From: Gammaproteobacteria bacterium
GTDB taxonomy: Bacteria; Pseudomonadota; Gammaproteobacteria; Nitrosococcales; Methylophagaceae
NCBI GenBank assembly: GCA_029882915.1
Contig: JAOUJZ010000001.1
Location: forward strand, 62,001-126,000
DNA: 64,000 bases
Direction: 5' to 3'
Position numbers and translations under genes: made by a program. The notes beneath the pieces were generated by a model. That model ran no database searches, was not told the DNA's origin, and saw nothing but the letters and a program-made list of their open reading frames with translations. How positions within the stretch are numbered: the stretch's first letter is position 1; each line of letters opens with the position of its first letter. Positions 52,240 to 60,141 of the stretch are shown here, one piece after another.

Positions 52240-53099
52240 GCCATTTTCTCTCTAGAACGACATGCTTTAGCTAATTTTTTCACTTCATTTACACTGGGTC
52301 CTTGTCCTGCTTGCCGAGTAAAAAAGTGCTCTGCTGAATGTTGATAGAATGTATCAATGTCATCTTTCAATGGCATTAGCCAAGAATGTCGTTCTAACAA
52401 TTGATCAAGGTCTCCATAAACCACTATCGTACCCGCAGTGCGATTGAACGCAGTATGTAAAATTCGAGATGCCTGATCTGGCTTCACCGAACGCTGCCAA
52501 TTTAGTCTGGATAAGTCATGCAGTGCCTGTGCAAAAGGTTGACGATTTTTAGGCTTCCACCCAAAGTGCCACAATGCTAATACCAAGCCAGAAAGAAATG
52601 TAATCACTGTAAACAACTTCAATTGCTTCTTAGTTTTAGTTGTATCTATCAGTGTTGGACTAAAATCTGTTTTTGCGATTAGTTTTCCAGTTCCATCCTC
52701 ATCAATTGATGCTAATGACGGTCCAATAGTCAACGATACTGATTGAATCACAACCCACTCCTCATTTAGGAGTTTTATATTGAATTTCGGCGTAGCAATT
52801 AAGGTGTTTTTAGTCGGTACATTTATTACCTGATAGTTGAAAATTAATGATTGCGCTGTGTCATCAATATCTTTCAAATATAGCCATGTACCATAGCGTT
52901 TACCCTGTTGAGGTAAACTACTTAAATCAATACCATCCTTCAGGGTGGATACATCAACCTGAACATTGACCTCATCACCCAGCAACAAACCCCATGAACG
53001 CTCTACCGTCACATTCACTGTTTGCTGAGCCATGATGACACTTGAAAAAACACTGCTCCAGAGCAGCATCAATAGCCTCATAAAACAAGGATTTCTCAT
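52236..53099 (-). CDS. mxaA: Methanol dehydrogenase maturation protein MxaA
   Basis: The 287-aa precursor has a signal peptide (MRLLMLLWSSVFSSVIMA), a beta-rich periplasmic domain (about residues 25-160), one membrane helix (LFTVITFLSGLVLALWHFGW) and a cytoplasmic C-terminal tail. Mutants of mxaA in other methylotrophs make inactive methanol dehydrogenase without calcium. Identified by its place between mxaS and mxaC and by its architecture; sequence of this family is weakly conserved. 2 bp separate it from mxaS. Confidence 0.85.
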   Translation of the reverse strand: MRNPCFMRLLMLLWSSVFSSVIMAQQTVNVTVERSWGLLLGDEVNVQVDVSTLKDGIDLSSLPQQGKRYGTWLYLKDIDDTAQSLIFNYQVINVPTKNTLIATPKFNIKLLNEEWVVIQSVSLTIGPSLASIDEDGTGKLIAKTDFSPTLIDTTKTKKQLKLFTVITFLSGLVLALWHFGWKPKNRQPFAQALHDLSRLNWQRSVKPDQASRILHTAFNRTAGTIVVYGDLDQLLERHSWLMPLKDDIDTFYQHSAEHFFTRQAGQGPSVNEVKKLAKACRSREKMA

Positions 53100-53101
53100 T
53101 A

Positions 53102-53968
53102 TTAATTCCTGCCTAAAAAGTACTGTGTTAATTGTTCACCCGTTACATCACCTTCTGCAAACAAAGGTCTAACACGGTGTCGCATAAAACAGGCGGTTAA
53201 CTGTTCAAAGTGTTCATCCATCGTTTTTTGCCATCGTTTTTTAATACTGGGGCGCATCCAGACACTGCGTCGCTCACCCGTTTCTGCATCACGCATTTCA
53301 GTCCATCCAGCATGTGATGGCAAATGATTGACATCATCGTGTTTCCAAACAATAGGGATAACCGTATAACGTGACAGTTGTCGAAAAGCTTTATCAACCA
53401 CCTCAATATCACAACAAAAGTCTGAGGCTAAAAATACGATTGCATGTGTACTGGTGATCATATTGGCAGCGCTGATTAAACCATTCACACCCGCAGATTT
53501 AGCTGGGGTAGCATCACGAATCATATCCGCAGCCAATAAAGGCATACTCCGTTGACGGGTCGGCATCATAGAAACATCACGTCGCAAGTCCGAATCAAAG
53601 CCTGCCAGAGCAAAACGGTCACCCAATCCAATGGCTGAATGGGCAATTAAATGCGTTAAATTGGCTAACTGATTATGATTAACATTTGATATTGCCATTG
53701 AGCGTGATAAATCAGCCATCATCCACAAAGTAATTGGTGATCGCTGCTGATAGCGCCTGACTAACCAACTATTCTCCCCAGTCGACAGATTATTACGTAA
53801 GCTCGCCCGTAAATCTAACCGCCGGGGATCAGGATAATCAAATAAGTCGGCAAATCCTGCAAAGCGATCCCCTGTCCCTAGCGATGTACCCGTATGAGCA
53901 CCTGGAATATGGCCAAATACATTGTGTGGGTAACGATAATTAAACTCGTCGTGTGCCTGTTCACTCAT
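53102..53968 (-). CDS. mxaS: MxaS, DUF58-family protein of the mxa cluster
   Basis: The 288-aa DUF58 protein (RLDLRASLRNNLSTGENSWLVRRYQQRSPITLWMMADLSRSMAIS) is typical of proteins encoded beside MoxR ATPases, where a VWA-like DUF58 domain acts as partner. No membrane helix is seen, so it is probably cytoplasmic with MxaR. Its function in methanol oxidation is unclear. 43 bp after mxaR. Confidence 0.9.
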   Translation of the reverse strand: MSEQAHDEFNYRYPHNVFGHIPGAHTGTSLGTGDRFAGFADLFDYPDPRRLDLRASLRNNLSTGENSWLVRRYQQRSPITLWMMADLSRSMAISNVNHNQLANLTHLIAHSAIGLGDRFALAGFDSDLRRDVSMMPTRQRSMPLLAADMIRDATPAKSAGVNGLISAANMITSTHAIVFLASDFCCDIEVVDKAFRQLSRYTVIPIVWKHDDVNHLPSHAGWTEMRDAETGERRSVWMRPSIKKRWQKTMDEHFEQLTACFMRHRVRPLFAEGDVTGEQLTQYFLGRN

Positions 53969-54011
53969 GGTAACAATGCCTATTTACTTAAAATGATGTA
54001 TGAAACATATT

Positions 54012-55031
54012 TTAAGGTGTCGAAATATGGTTACGTAATGCCTCTACAAACAAAGGCATTATGTGCTCACGTCGACCTTCATAAACAGGTGATAAAAACA
54101 CGCGATGTGTTAATGCCGGCAATAGCACCGCATGCACATCATCAGGCAACACATGATCTCGCCCAGCTAACCAGGCAGAGACTTTAGCCGCACGAACCAT
54201 GGCTGACATGCCTCGAACACTGGCCCCCGCCACTACTAGATCTTCCATATAAACATCGGGTATTTCAATGCCAAATTTATGGGGTTCCCATGTGGCATCC
54301 CATATCCTGACGATATAATCTTCAATCTCTTCAGATACAAAAATTGCTTGTTGAATATCGTGATCCAACGCGTTAAGTTCTGAATAATCGAGCAAAGGTT
54401 CTGATAATGTACTTAATAAAGCATCAACATCATGAAATTTAGGATCAAAGATTAACTGCTTGCGAACCGCTACATCCAATGGATTTGAAATTCCAATTTC
54501 AAATAGAAAGCGATCTCTAGCCGCCGCACTAAGCTCAAAAGTCTCTTCTTTCTCGACAGCATTACGATCAGCAAACACCACCATGTGAGGGAATTTATAT
54601 TCACGACCAAAGGCCTCAGCACTGCGCTCTGCCATTGCCCTTAATAATAAGGATTGAACCTGGGGTCGCGCACGATTAATTTCATTAAAGAAAAAAACAG
54701 CGGTATCTTCACCGTGAGAAATAAGTGGGCCTGGGTCGATGACCGGTTTACCATCACCATCAACCCAAGCACTATAGAGTAAGTCATTCGGCATTAAATC
54801 AACGCTACCTTCAATACGGCCAAATGCGCCGCCTAAAGCTTTAGAAAATGCACGCAGCAAGGTAGTTTTACCAACACCAACACCACCTTCCAGCAATACA
54901 TGTCCTCGTGCATGCAATGCAATTAAAATCAGTCTAATTGCTTGCTGTTGTCCAATGACAACTGTATTAACAACTTGCTCTAGAGCTAAAGCCTTATCCC
55001 GAGCTGATTGCAATCGTTGATTTCCTGCCAT
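54012..55031 (-). CDS. mxaR: MxaR, MoxR-family AAA+ ATPase
   Basis: MoxR was named for this gene's role in methanol oxidation. The 339-aa AAA+ protein shows Walker A LLEGGVGVGKTTLLRA (about residues 50-65), Walker B AVFFFNEINRARPQVQSLLLRAMAER, a sensor at VVFADRNAVEKEETFELSAAARDRFLF, and a C-terminal lid domain. It probably remodels the VWA proteins MxaC and MxaL, or assists insertion of the metal cofactor. Follows a 133-aa membrane protein gene by 33 bp. mxaF, J, G and I, which usually precede mxaR, are not in this window. Confidence 0.93.
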   Translation of the reverse strand: MAGNQRLQSARDKALALEQVVNTVVIGQQQAIRLILIALHARGHVLLEGGVGVGKTTLLRAFSKALGGAFGRIEGSVDLMPNDLLYSAWVDGDGKPVIDPGPLISHGEDTAVFFFNEINRARPQVQSLLLRAMAERSAEAFGREYKFPHMVVFADRNAVEKEETFELSAAARDRFLFEIGISNPLDVAVRKQLIFDPKFHDVDALLSTLSEPLLDYSELNALDHDIQQAIFVSEEIEDYIVRIWDATWEPHKFGIEIPDVYMEDLVVAGASVRGMSAMVRAAKVSAWLAGRDHVLPDDVHAVLLPALTHRVFLSPVYEGRREHIMPLFVEALRNHISTP

Positions 55032-55064
55032 GTTTTACCCTCTTTGTAATTCAATATTTCAATA

Positions 55065-55466
55065 TTATGCGGCTATAAAAGACTGCACAAAAGTATAGGC
55101 AATCCAGACAAAACCAACGGTAGTTATGATAAAGCTAATGCCAGACAATACTTTCCAGATCATTTTATCCCAGAAGTTTTCATCTAATGCAGCAACAACA
55201 AAAATAGTTGGGTTGGTAAATCCACCAATAGCAACACACCAGCAGGCAATGACAGGTAAATCAATTGAAGCGCCAGTAGCAACACCATAAAATCCTAAAT
55301 TAAAAACTGCCATCAAAGCATAGTCGACATGCGCTCGGATCATGGTTGCAAAATCAAATTTCCCGTCAACGCCGGGTATTGGGTACCATTTTGCGAACGT
55401 CATTAGCCATGCTGATAAAATGACAGCCATCATTGTTGCCGCAGCACCAATTAATAAAATTTCCAT
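55065..55466 (-). CDS. Unrecognised four-helix membrane protein heading the mxa maturation operon
   Basis: The 133-aa product is almost entirely hydrophobic, with four predicted membrane helices at about residues 2-25, 45-66, 68-92 and 105-130. A polar loop KWYPIPGVDGKFDF and a buried-looking RAHVDYA at the start of helix 2 look functionally conserved. It has an excellent AAGGAG ribosome site and lies 33 bp before mxaR, with the divergent mxaYX promoter behind it. I do not recognise the family. The RAH motif and four-helix plan recall styrene-oxide-isomerase-like small heme membrane proteins, but this is a weak resemblance. Context suggests a role in methanol oxidation or its sensing. Confidence 0.8.
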   Translation of the reverse strand: MEILLIGAAATMMAVILSAWLMTFAKWYPIPGVDGKFDFATMIRAHVDYALMAVFNLGFYGVATGASIDLPVIACWCVAIGGFTNPTIFVVAALDENFWDKMIWKVLSGISFIITTVGFVWIAYTFVQSFIAA

Positions 55467-55540
55467 TCTCTACTCCTTACCTAATAATTATTATTTAATT
55501 ACACACTAAGCTTAAATAGCTTGCTCGTAATAATAACCTT

Positions 55541-55569
55541 AAATTTGTCTGACAATGTCGGGCAAATTT
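55541..55569. repeat. 29-bp imperfect inverted repeat between the mxa operon and mxaYX
   Basis: Left arm AAATTTGTCTGACA (55541-55554), centre A (55555), right arm TGTCGGGCAAATTT (55556-55569). Twelve of 14 arm positions are complementary, and both exceptions are T-G. It overlaps a possible -35 (TTGTCA, minus strand) of the mxa operon, upstream of TATTAC at 17-bp spacing. A regulator dimer, plausibly the response regulator MxaX, could bind here. Not long enough or T-rich enough to be a terminator. Confidence 0.65.
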
Positions 55570-55654
55570 CCCTATGATGTATTTTTGTCTTTAATGATGT
55601 CTTGCTAAGTCATAGACTAATTGGAATATCGCCTGTTTAATTAAGCCGCACTCT

Positions 55655-57019
55655 ATGAATCTAAAAATACAACTTTTGTATCGGATCTTGTTGATCGCAT
55701 TGCTTTGTTTAATGTCCAGCGCTTTTTATCTGCTCTACCAAACAGACAAACAAGCGATGTCTGAAGTGAAGTTTTCTGCCAATCGCATTGAAAAACAAAT
55801 GAATTCTCAACTTTTACAGATGTTTGCCAGAAATGACTTTACCAGCACATTTCCAGATACTGCGTTATGGCAGGACATAAGTAGTTTGTCCGGTTCCTGC
55901 ATTCAGTTTGTATCTCATTCACAAAGTCGACAACGCAACCTGTGCAATCAGACAATTGAAGAAGAGCGCACATGGCCGTCCTGGTTTGGCTCGTTGTACC
56001 AACAGTTTTTTAATCCTGATTATGAAATCAAAAAAAACATTTCGTTTAATGCCATGCCCTATGGTTCTATCGTTGTGACATTAAATACACATATTGAAAC
56101 AGCTCGTGCCTGGAACAATCTGCGGGCATTAATTGACGTTCTGTCAGTGAGCATCCTCGCTCTGTGTATATTGGTTTTTTTCACCATTAACAGGATGTTA
56201 AAACCCGCTCAATTAATAGTGACTGGTCTGGAAAAAATGCGTGATGGTCAGTTAGATATCCGATTACCTTCATTTGATGTCATTGAGTGGAAGCGTACCA
56301 GTGAAGCCATTAATCAACTCGCCGTTAGTCAAGAGCAGATCATCGCTGACAATAAGCAACTTGCCCTTAAATTGATGAATATTCAGGAAGAGGAGCATCG
56401 ATATATTGCTCGAGAATTACATGATGAGTTTGGTCAATGCTTAGCCGGCATTAATGCGGTAACAACGTCTATTAATCAGACTGCAAAAACAGAGTGCCCA
56501 TCACTGGCTTCTGAAACTGCATCCATTAGCCATATTACGCATCACATGATGGATGTTTTACGTAGTCTGTTAACTCGCCTTCGACCAGCGGAAGTGGATG
56601 ATTTAGGCTTAACTACCAGTTTGAAAAAACTAGTTAACAGCTGGAACAATCGTTCAAACGACACAACTCAATACCAGATCGCATTTAATGGTGACTTTGA
56701 TCAATTACCTGAACCGTTACCTGTCAATATTTATCGCATTGTTCAAGAATGCCTGACTAACGTCGCTAAACATGCCAAAGCCTCCAATGCGGAAGTGAAT
56801 TTCAACTATCAATCACAACAAATGATTCAACTCTCGGTAAACGATAATGGCATTGCTGAACCAGAATCATTTGATAATGCCACTGGAGTTGGCTTACTGG
56901 GTATTAGAGAACGTGTCTCTGCTCTGGGTGGTCATTTAGTGCTTGAGCATCCGGAATCAGGTGGTTTATCCGTAACCATAACCATTCCTGTTCAATTACA
57001 ACAAAGTCATCATCAATGA
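55655..57019 (+). CDS. mxaY: MoxY-type sensor histidine kinase
   Basis: The 454-aa kinase has a first membrane helix (about residues 8-28), a periplasmic domain of about 125 residues whose LapD/MoxY-N-like pattern (WPSWFGSLYQQFFNPDYEI ... GSIVVTLN) fits MoxY, a second helix (about 162-182) and a HAMP domain. A HisKA_3 dimerisation domain follows with phosphoacceptor His256 in YIARELHDEFGQCLAGINA, then a HATPase domain (VQECLTNVAKHAKASNAEV; GVGLLGIRERVSALGG). In Paracoccus the MoxYX pair is required for mxaF expression. It is divergent from the mxa maturation operon. Confidence 0.88.
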   Translation: MNLKIQLLYRILLIALLCLMSSAFYLLYQTDKQAMSEVKFSANRIEKQMNSQLLQMFARNDFTSTFPDTALWQDISSLSGSCIQFVSHSQSRQRNLCNQTIEEERTWPSWFGSLYQQFFNPDYEIKKNISFNAMPYGSIVVTLNTHIETARAWNNLRALIDVLSVSILALCILVFFTINRMLKPAQLIVTGLEKMRDGQLDIRLPSFDVIEWKRTSEAINQLAVSQEQIIADNKQLALKLMNIQEEEHRYIARELHDEFGQCLAGINAVTTSINQTAKTECPSLASETASISHITHHMMDVLRSLLTRLRPAEVDDLGLTTSLKKLVNSWNNRSNDTTQYQIAFNGDFDQLPEPLPVNIYRIVQECLTNVAKHAKASNAEVNFNYQSQQMIQLSVNDNGIAEPESFDNATGVGLLGIRERVSALGGHLVLEHPESGGLSVTITIPVQLQQSHHQ

Positions 57020-57687
57020 ATGAATCAAAGTCCCCTATTACAATATTATTAGTAGATGACCACGCTATTGTACGTGAAGGTTATCGGTCTCTTCTTCAAA
57101 AACAGGAAAACATGTCCGTTGTGGCTGAGGCCAGTGATGGTGCACAGGCTTATATGCTCTATAAAAAACACAAACCGACAATTGTTGTTATGGATATTTC
57201 AATGCCTGGACAAGGTGGTCTGGAGGCTATTTCAAGGATTATTCAACTGGACCCAACCGCCAGAATTCTTGTATTCAGCATGCATCAAAACCCAAGCTTC
57301 GCCATTCAAGCAACTCGTGCTGGTGCATTAGGCTATGTCACTAAAAGCAGTGATCCCGAGGTATTAATTCGTGCAATACAGGAAGCCTTTCAGAGAAAGT
57401 TGACGCTCAGTTCAGACATTGCACAGGCTCTAGCATTAGAAAAATTCGGGACAGAGTCGGCAGCTCTTGAACAATTAACCGTACGTGAATTTGAAATACT
57501 TCGTATGTTAGTAGAAGCAAAATCAAGTGCTAATATCGCAACAACATTGAATATCAGCCCTAAAACAGTCGCTAATACACACTACATTATTAAACGAAAA
57601 TTAGGTGTCAGCAGTGATATTGAACTGACGCGATTAGCAATAAAAATGAATCTGGTGAATTTACTAGAGTTGGTTGAGGCAGGCTAA
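57016..57687 (+). CDS. mxaX: MoxX-type response regulator (LuxR/NarL family)
   Basis: The 223-aa regulator has a receiver domain with acidic pocket VDDHAIVREGY, phosphoacceptor Asp60 (VVMDISMPGQGG) and the conserved lysine in YVTKSSDPEVL. A C-terminal LuxR helix-turn-helix follows (LTVREFEILRMLVEAKSSANIATTLNISPKTVANTHYIIKRKLGV). It overlaps mxaY by 4 bp, so the two are made together. By neighbourhood and family it would activate methanol-oxidation genes; a candidate target is the inverted repeat at 55541-55569. Confidence 0.88.
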   Translation: MNESKSPITILLVDDHAIVREGYRSLLQKQENMSVVAEASDGAQAYMLYKKHKPTIVVMDISMPGQGGLEAISRIIQLDPTARILVFSMHQNPSFAIQATRAGALGYVTKSSDPEVLIRAIQEAFQRKLTLSSDIAQALALEKFGTESAALEQLTVREFEILRMLVEAKSSANIATTLNISPKTVANTHYIIKRKLGVSSDIELTRLAIKMNLVNLLELVEAG

Positions 57688-57708
57688 TGCCAATGCCTGT
57701 CTCAACCA
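57671..57708. terminator. Hairpin at the mxaX stop codon, between convergent mxaX and ahpF
   Basis: TGGTTGAGGCAGGC (57671-57684) pairs with GCCTGTCTCAACCA (57695-57708) over 14 positions with one G-T, and the mxaX stop lies in the loop. Only a weak T stretch (CTTTAC) follows, so its efficiency as a terminator is uncertain; it could also protect mRNA ends. Confidence 0.55.
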
Positions 57709-57724
57709 CTTTACATTAGTTCAT

Positions 57725-59269
57725 TTACTGTCTTATTAGATAGTCAAATGTTCCTAATGCTGCTCTAGCACCATCCCCCATCGCCATAATGATTTGTTTG
57801 TATGGGATGGTGGTGACATCACCTGCAGCAAATACACCAGGAAGTGACGTCATGCCATGTGCATCGACTTCGATTTCACCGTACTGGCTCAATTCAATGG
57901 TATCTTTTAGCCAATCCGTATTGGGTACCAGTCCAATCTGTACAAAGATACCCGCCAACTCAAGATGATGCATTTCATCGGTAGCGCGATCTTTATAGTC
58001 TAGGCCTGTTACTTTTTGACCATCTCCAGTAACTTCTGTTGACTGAGCTTCAGTAATCACGGTGACATTATCCAAACTGAATAGTTTTTTCTGTAACACA
58101 GCATCAGCACGTAACTTAGTGTCGAATTCCAGCAAGGTGACATGACCAACGATACCAGCCAGATCAATCGCTGCTTCAACACCCGAATTACCGCCACCAA
58201 TGACAGCGACAGACTTGCCTTTGAATAAAGGGCCGTCACAATGCGGGCAATACGCCACACCATGTCCTCGATATTCCCTCTCACCCGTTATATTCATTTC
58301 CCGCCAACGAGCACCCGTAGCGACAATCACAGCCTTACTTTGTAATGTCGCACCACTTTCTAATTCCACATTGATGACATTGCCATTTGCAACCAGCTTC
58401 TGTGCACGTTGCAAATTCATAATATCAACATCGTATTCTTTAACGTGTTCTTCTAGTGCCGCAACCAGTTTTGGTCCTTCAGTTTCTTTGACTGAAATGA
58501 AGTTTTCAATCGCCATGGTATCCATCACCTGACCACCAAAACGTTCAGCAACGATTCCAGTACGTATACCCTTACGTGCAGCATAAACTGATGCAGCAGC
58601 ACCAGCAGGGCCGCCACCGATAATCAATACATCAAAGGGATCTTTCTGACTGATTTTCTCAGCTTCACGTTCTACTGCACTCGTATCCAGTTTTGCAATA
58701 ATTTCTGGCAAACTCATACGGCCCTGGCCAAATACTTCACCGTTTAAATAGACAGTAGGAACAGCCATAATCTGACGTTCATCCACTTCTTGCTGGAATA
58801 AAGCACCATCAATCATCACATGACTGATGTTCGGATTAAAGACAGACAGCAAATTTAGTGCCTGAACAACTTCTGGGCAATTCTGGCAAGACAGTGAAAT
58901 GTATGTCTCGAACTCAAAAGAACCTTGTATTCCTTTAATTTGTTCAATTACTTCTGGCTCAACTTTTGCCGGATGTCCGCCCACATGTAGTAGCGCAAGA
59001 ACCAAAGAGGTAAATTCATGCCCCATTGGGATACCAGCAAAACGAATATTTTCATGTCCATCAGGCTGAGTGACCAGAAATGATGGCTTACGTTCGTTAT
59101 CGTTATTCTCTACAAAAGTCACCTTGTCAGACAGTAATGCAATCTCTTGAAGTAACTCGCGTACTTCAGCTGATTTTGCACTATCATCCAGTGAGCCAAC
59201 TAATTCTATAGGTCGCTTTACATTTTCAAGATAACTTTTTAATTGTGCTGATATGGCTGCTTCTAACAT
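57725..59269 (-). CDS. ahpF: Alkyl hydroperoxide reductase subunit F
   Basis: AhpF passes electrons from NADH through FAD and two disulfides to AhpC. The 514-aa flavoprotein has an N-terminal pair of thioredoxin folds with the redox CxxC in [13 protein letters not shown], the FAD site [22 protein letters not shown], the second disulfide [14 protein letters not shown] and the NADH site [19 protein letters not shown], ending in [14 protein letters not shown]. It is downstream of ahpC, as usual, with a 68-bp gap containing a strong hairpin. Confidence 0.97.
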   Translation of the reverse strand: MLEAAISAQLKSYLENVKRPIELVGSLDDSAKSAEVRELLQEIALLSDKVTFVENNDNERKPSFLVTQPDGHENIRFAGIPMGHEFTSLVLALLHVGGHPAKVEPEVIEQIKGIQGSFEFETYISLSCQNCPEVVQALNLLSVFNPNISHVMIDGALFQQEVDERQIMAVPTVYLNGEVFGQGRMSLPEIIAKLDTSAVEREAEKISQKDPFDVLIIGGGPAGAAASVYAARKGIRTGIVAERFGGQVMDTMAIENFISVKETEGPKLVAALEEHVKEYDVDIMNLQRAQKLVANGNVINVELESGATLQSKAVIVATGARWREMNITGEREYRGHGVAYCPHCDGPLFKGKSVAVIGGGNSGVEAAIDLAGIVGHVTLLEFDTKLRADAVLQKKLFSLDNVTVITEAQSTEVTGDGQKVTGLDYKDRATDEMHHLELAGIFVQIGLVPNTDWLKDTIELSQYGEIEVDAHGMTSLPGVFAAGDVTTIPYKQIIMAMGDGARAALGTFDYLIRQ

Positions 59270-59295
59270 GACTTATCCATATTGTTGGGTTAAGG

Positions 59296-59327
59296 AACTT
59301 GTCTGGGCAATAATGCCCAGACAAGTT
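59296..59327. terminator. Perfect 14-bp hairpin between ahpC and ahpF
   Basis: AACTTGTCTGGGCA (59296-59309) pairs perfectly with TGCCCAGACAAGTT (59314-59327) around a 4-nt loop, just after the ahpC stop. In the ahpC transcript (minus strand) the hairpin is followed by CCTTAACCC rather than a U run, so it is better viewed as an mRNA-stabilising or partial-termination element than as a full terminator. The T run is on the plus-strand side. Confidence 0.55.
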
Positions 59328-59337
59328 TTTTCAAATA

Positions 59338-59904
59338 TTAGATCTTGCCAACTAGATCTAATGATGGAGCCAATGTTTCTTCACCTGGCTGCCATGATGC
59401 AGGACAAACTTCACCGTCATGCGACGCAACATATTGTGCTGCTTGAACTTTGCGAACAAGTTCTTTTGCGCTACGGCCGATACCCAAGTCATGAACTTCA
59501 CACACTTTGATTTCACCTTCAGGGTTAATCACAAACGTACCACGTAAAGCGAGACCTTCTTCTTCAATCATCACTTCAAAGTTACGGCTGATTGCACCTG
59601 TTGGATCGCCAACCATTGGGTAGTTGATTTTTTTAATAGTGTCAGAAGCATCGTGCCATGCTTTGTGTGTGAAGTGAGTATCTGTAGATACCGCGTAAAC
59701 TTCTACACCCATATCTTTAAGCTGTGCGTAATGGTCAGCTAAATCACCTAACTCTGTCGGACATACAAAAGTAAAGTCAGCAGGGTAGAAAAATACGACT
59801 GACCATTTACCTTTCACATCGTCTGATGTGACAGGAACAAACTCACCGTTGTGGTAAGCAGTAGCGCTAAAAGGTTTAATTTGTGTATTAATTAATGATG
59901 ACAT
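59338..59904 (-). CDS. ahpC: Alkyl hydroperoxide reductase subunit C (peroxiredoxin)
   Basis: AhpC is the 2-Cys peroxiredoxin that reduces hydrogen peroxide and alkyl hydroperoxides. The 188-aa protein has the peroxidatic cysteine in FYPADFTFVCPTEL, the resolving cysteine in HDGEVCPASWQPGEETL, and DLVGKI at the C-terminus typical of robust AhpC1-type enzymes. GAGGG precedes the ATG. Transcription probably depends on OxyR (separate entry). Confidence 0.97.
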   Translation of the reverse strand: MSSLINTQIKPFSATAYHNGEFVPVTSDDVKGKWSVVFFYPADFTFVCPTELGDLADHYAQLKDMGVEVYAVSTDTHFTHKAWHDASDTIKKINYPMVGDPTGAISRNFEVMIEEEGLALRGTFVINPEGEIKVCEVHDLGIGRSAKELVRKVQAAQYVASHDGEVCPASWQPGEETLAPSLDLVGKI

Positions 59905-59955
59905 GTTGTAGCCCTCTTTTTATTGTTGGAATAGTTGTCATAATTGACATTGTGC

Positions 59956-60021
59956 ATTTTAGATAGATTGATTAATTAGATCCAACGACTTATTTCTATA
60001 GTTATAATCGGAAATTCCGAT
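59956..60021 (-). promoter_or_regulatory. ahpC promoter with an OxyR-like operator
   Basis: On the minus strand TTGGAT (59980-59985) and TAAAAT (59956-59961), 18 bp apart, form a promoter. Directly upstream, 59985-60021 reads as four tetrads spaced by 7 bp: ATCG, CGAT, ATAG, TCGT. Three resemble the OxyR pattern ATAG-n7-CTAT-n7-ATAG-n7-CTAT; the fourth is poor. The first half is a palindrome (ATCGG...CCGAT) with LysR-type T-N11-A geometry. OxyR next to a -35 box is the standard activating position. Confidence 0.55.
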
Positions 60022-60042
60022 TAATAGTCCGTCAGGCGAAAA

Positions 60043-60075
60043 AAAAGCCCTTGATGTCTGACTTCAAGGGCTTTT
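60043..60075 (-). terminator. Terminator of bioA
   Basis: AAAAGCCCTTGA pairs with TTCAAGGGCTTTT around an 8-nt loop, with an A run on the left that becomes a U run in the minus-strand transcript. It lies 67 bp after the bioA stop and separates it from the ahpC regulatory region. Confidence 0.85.
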
Positions 60076-60141
60076 CGGAATTGCTATTGTTAGTAATCGA
60101 TACAGAAATGTGCACTTAGTTACATGAGAAACAAGTGCGTA

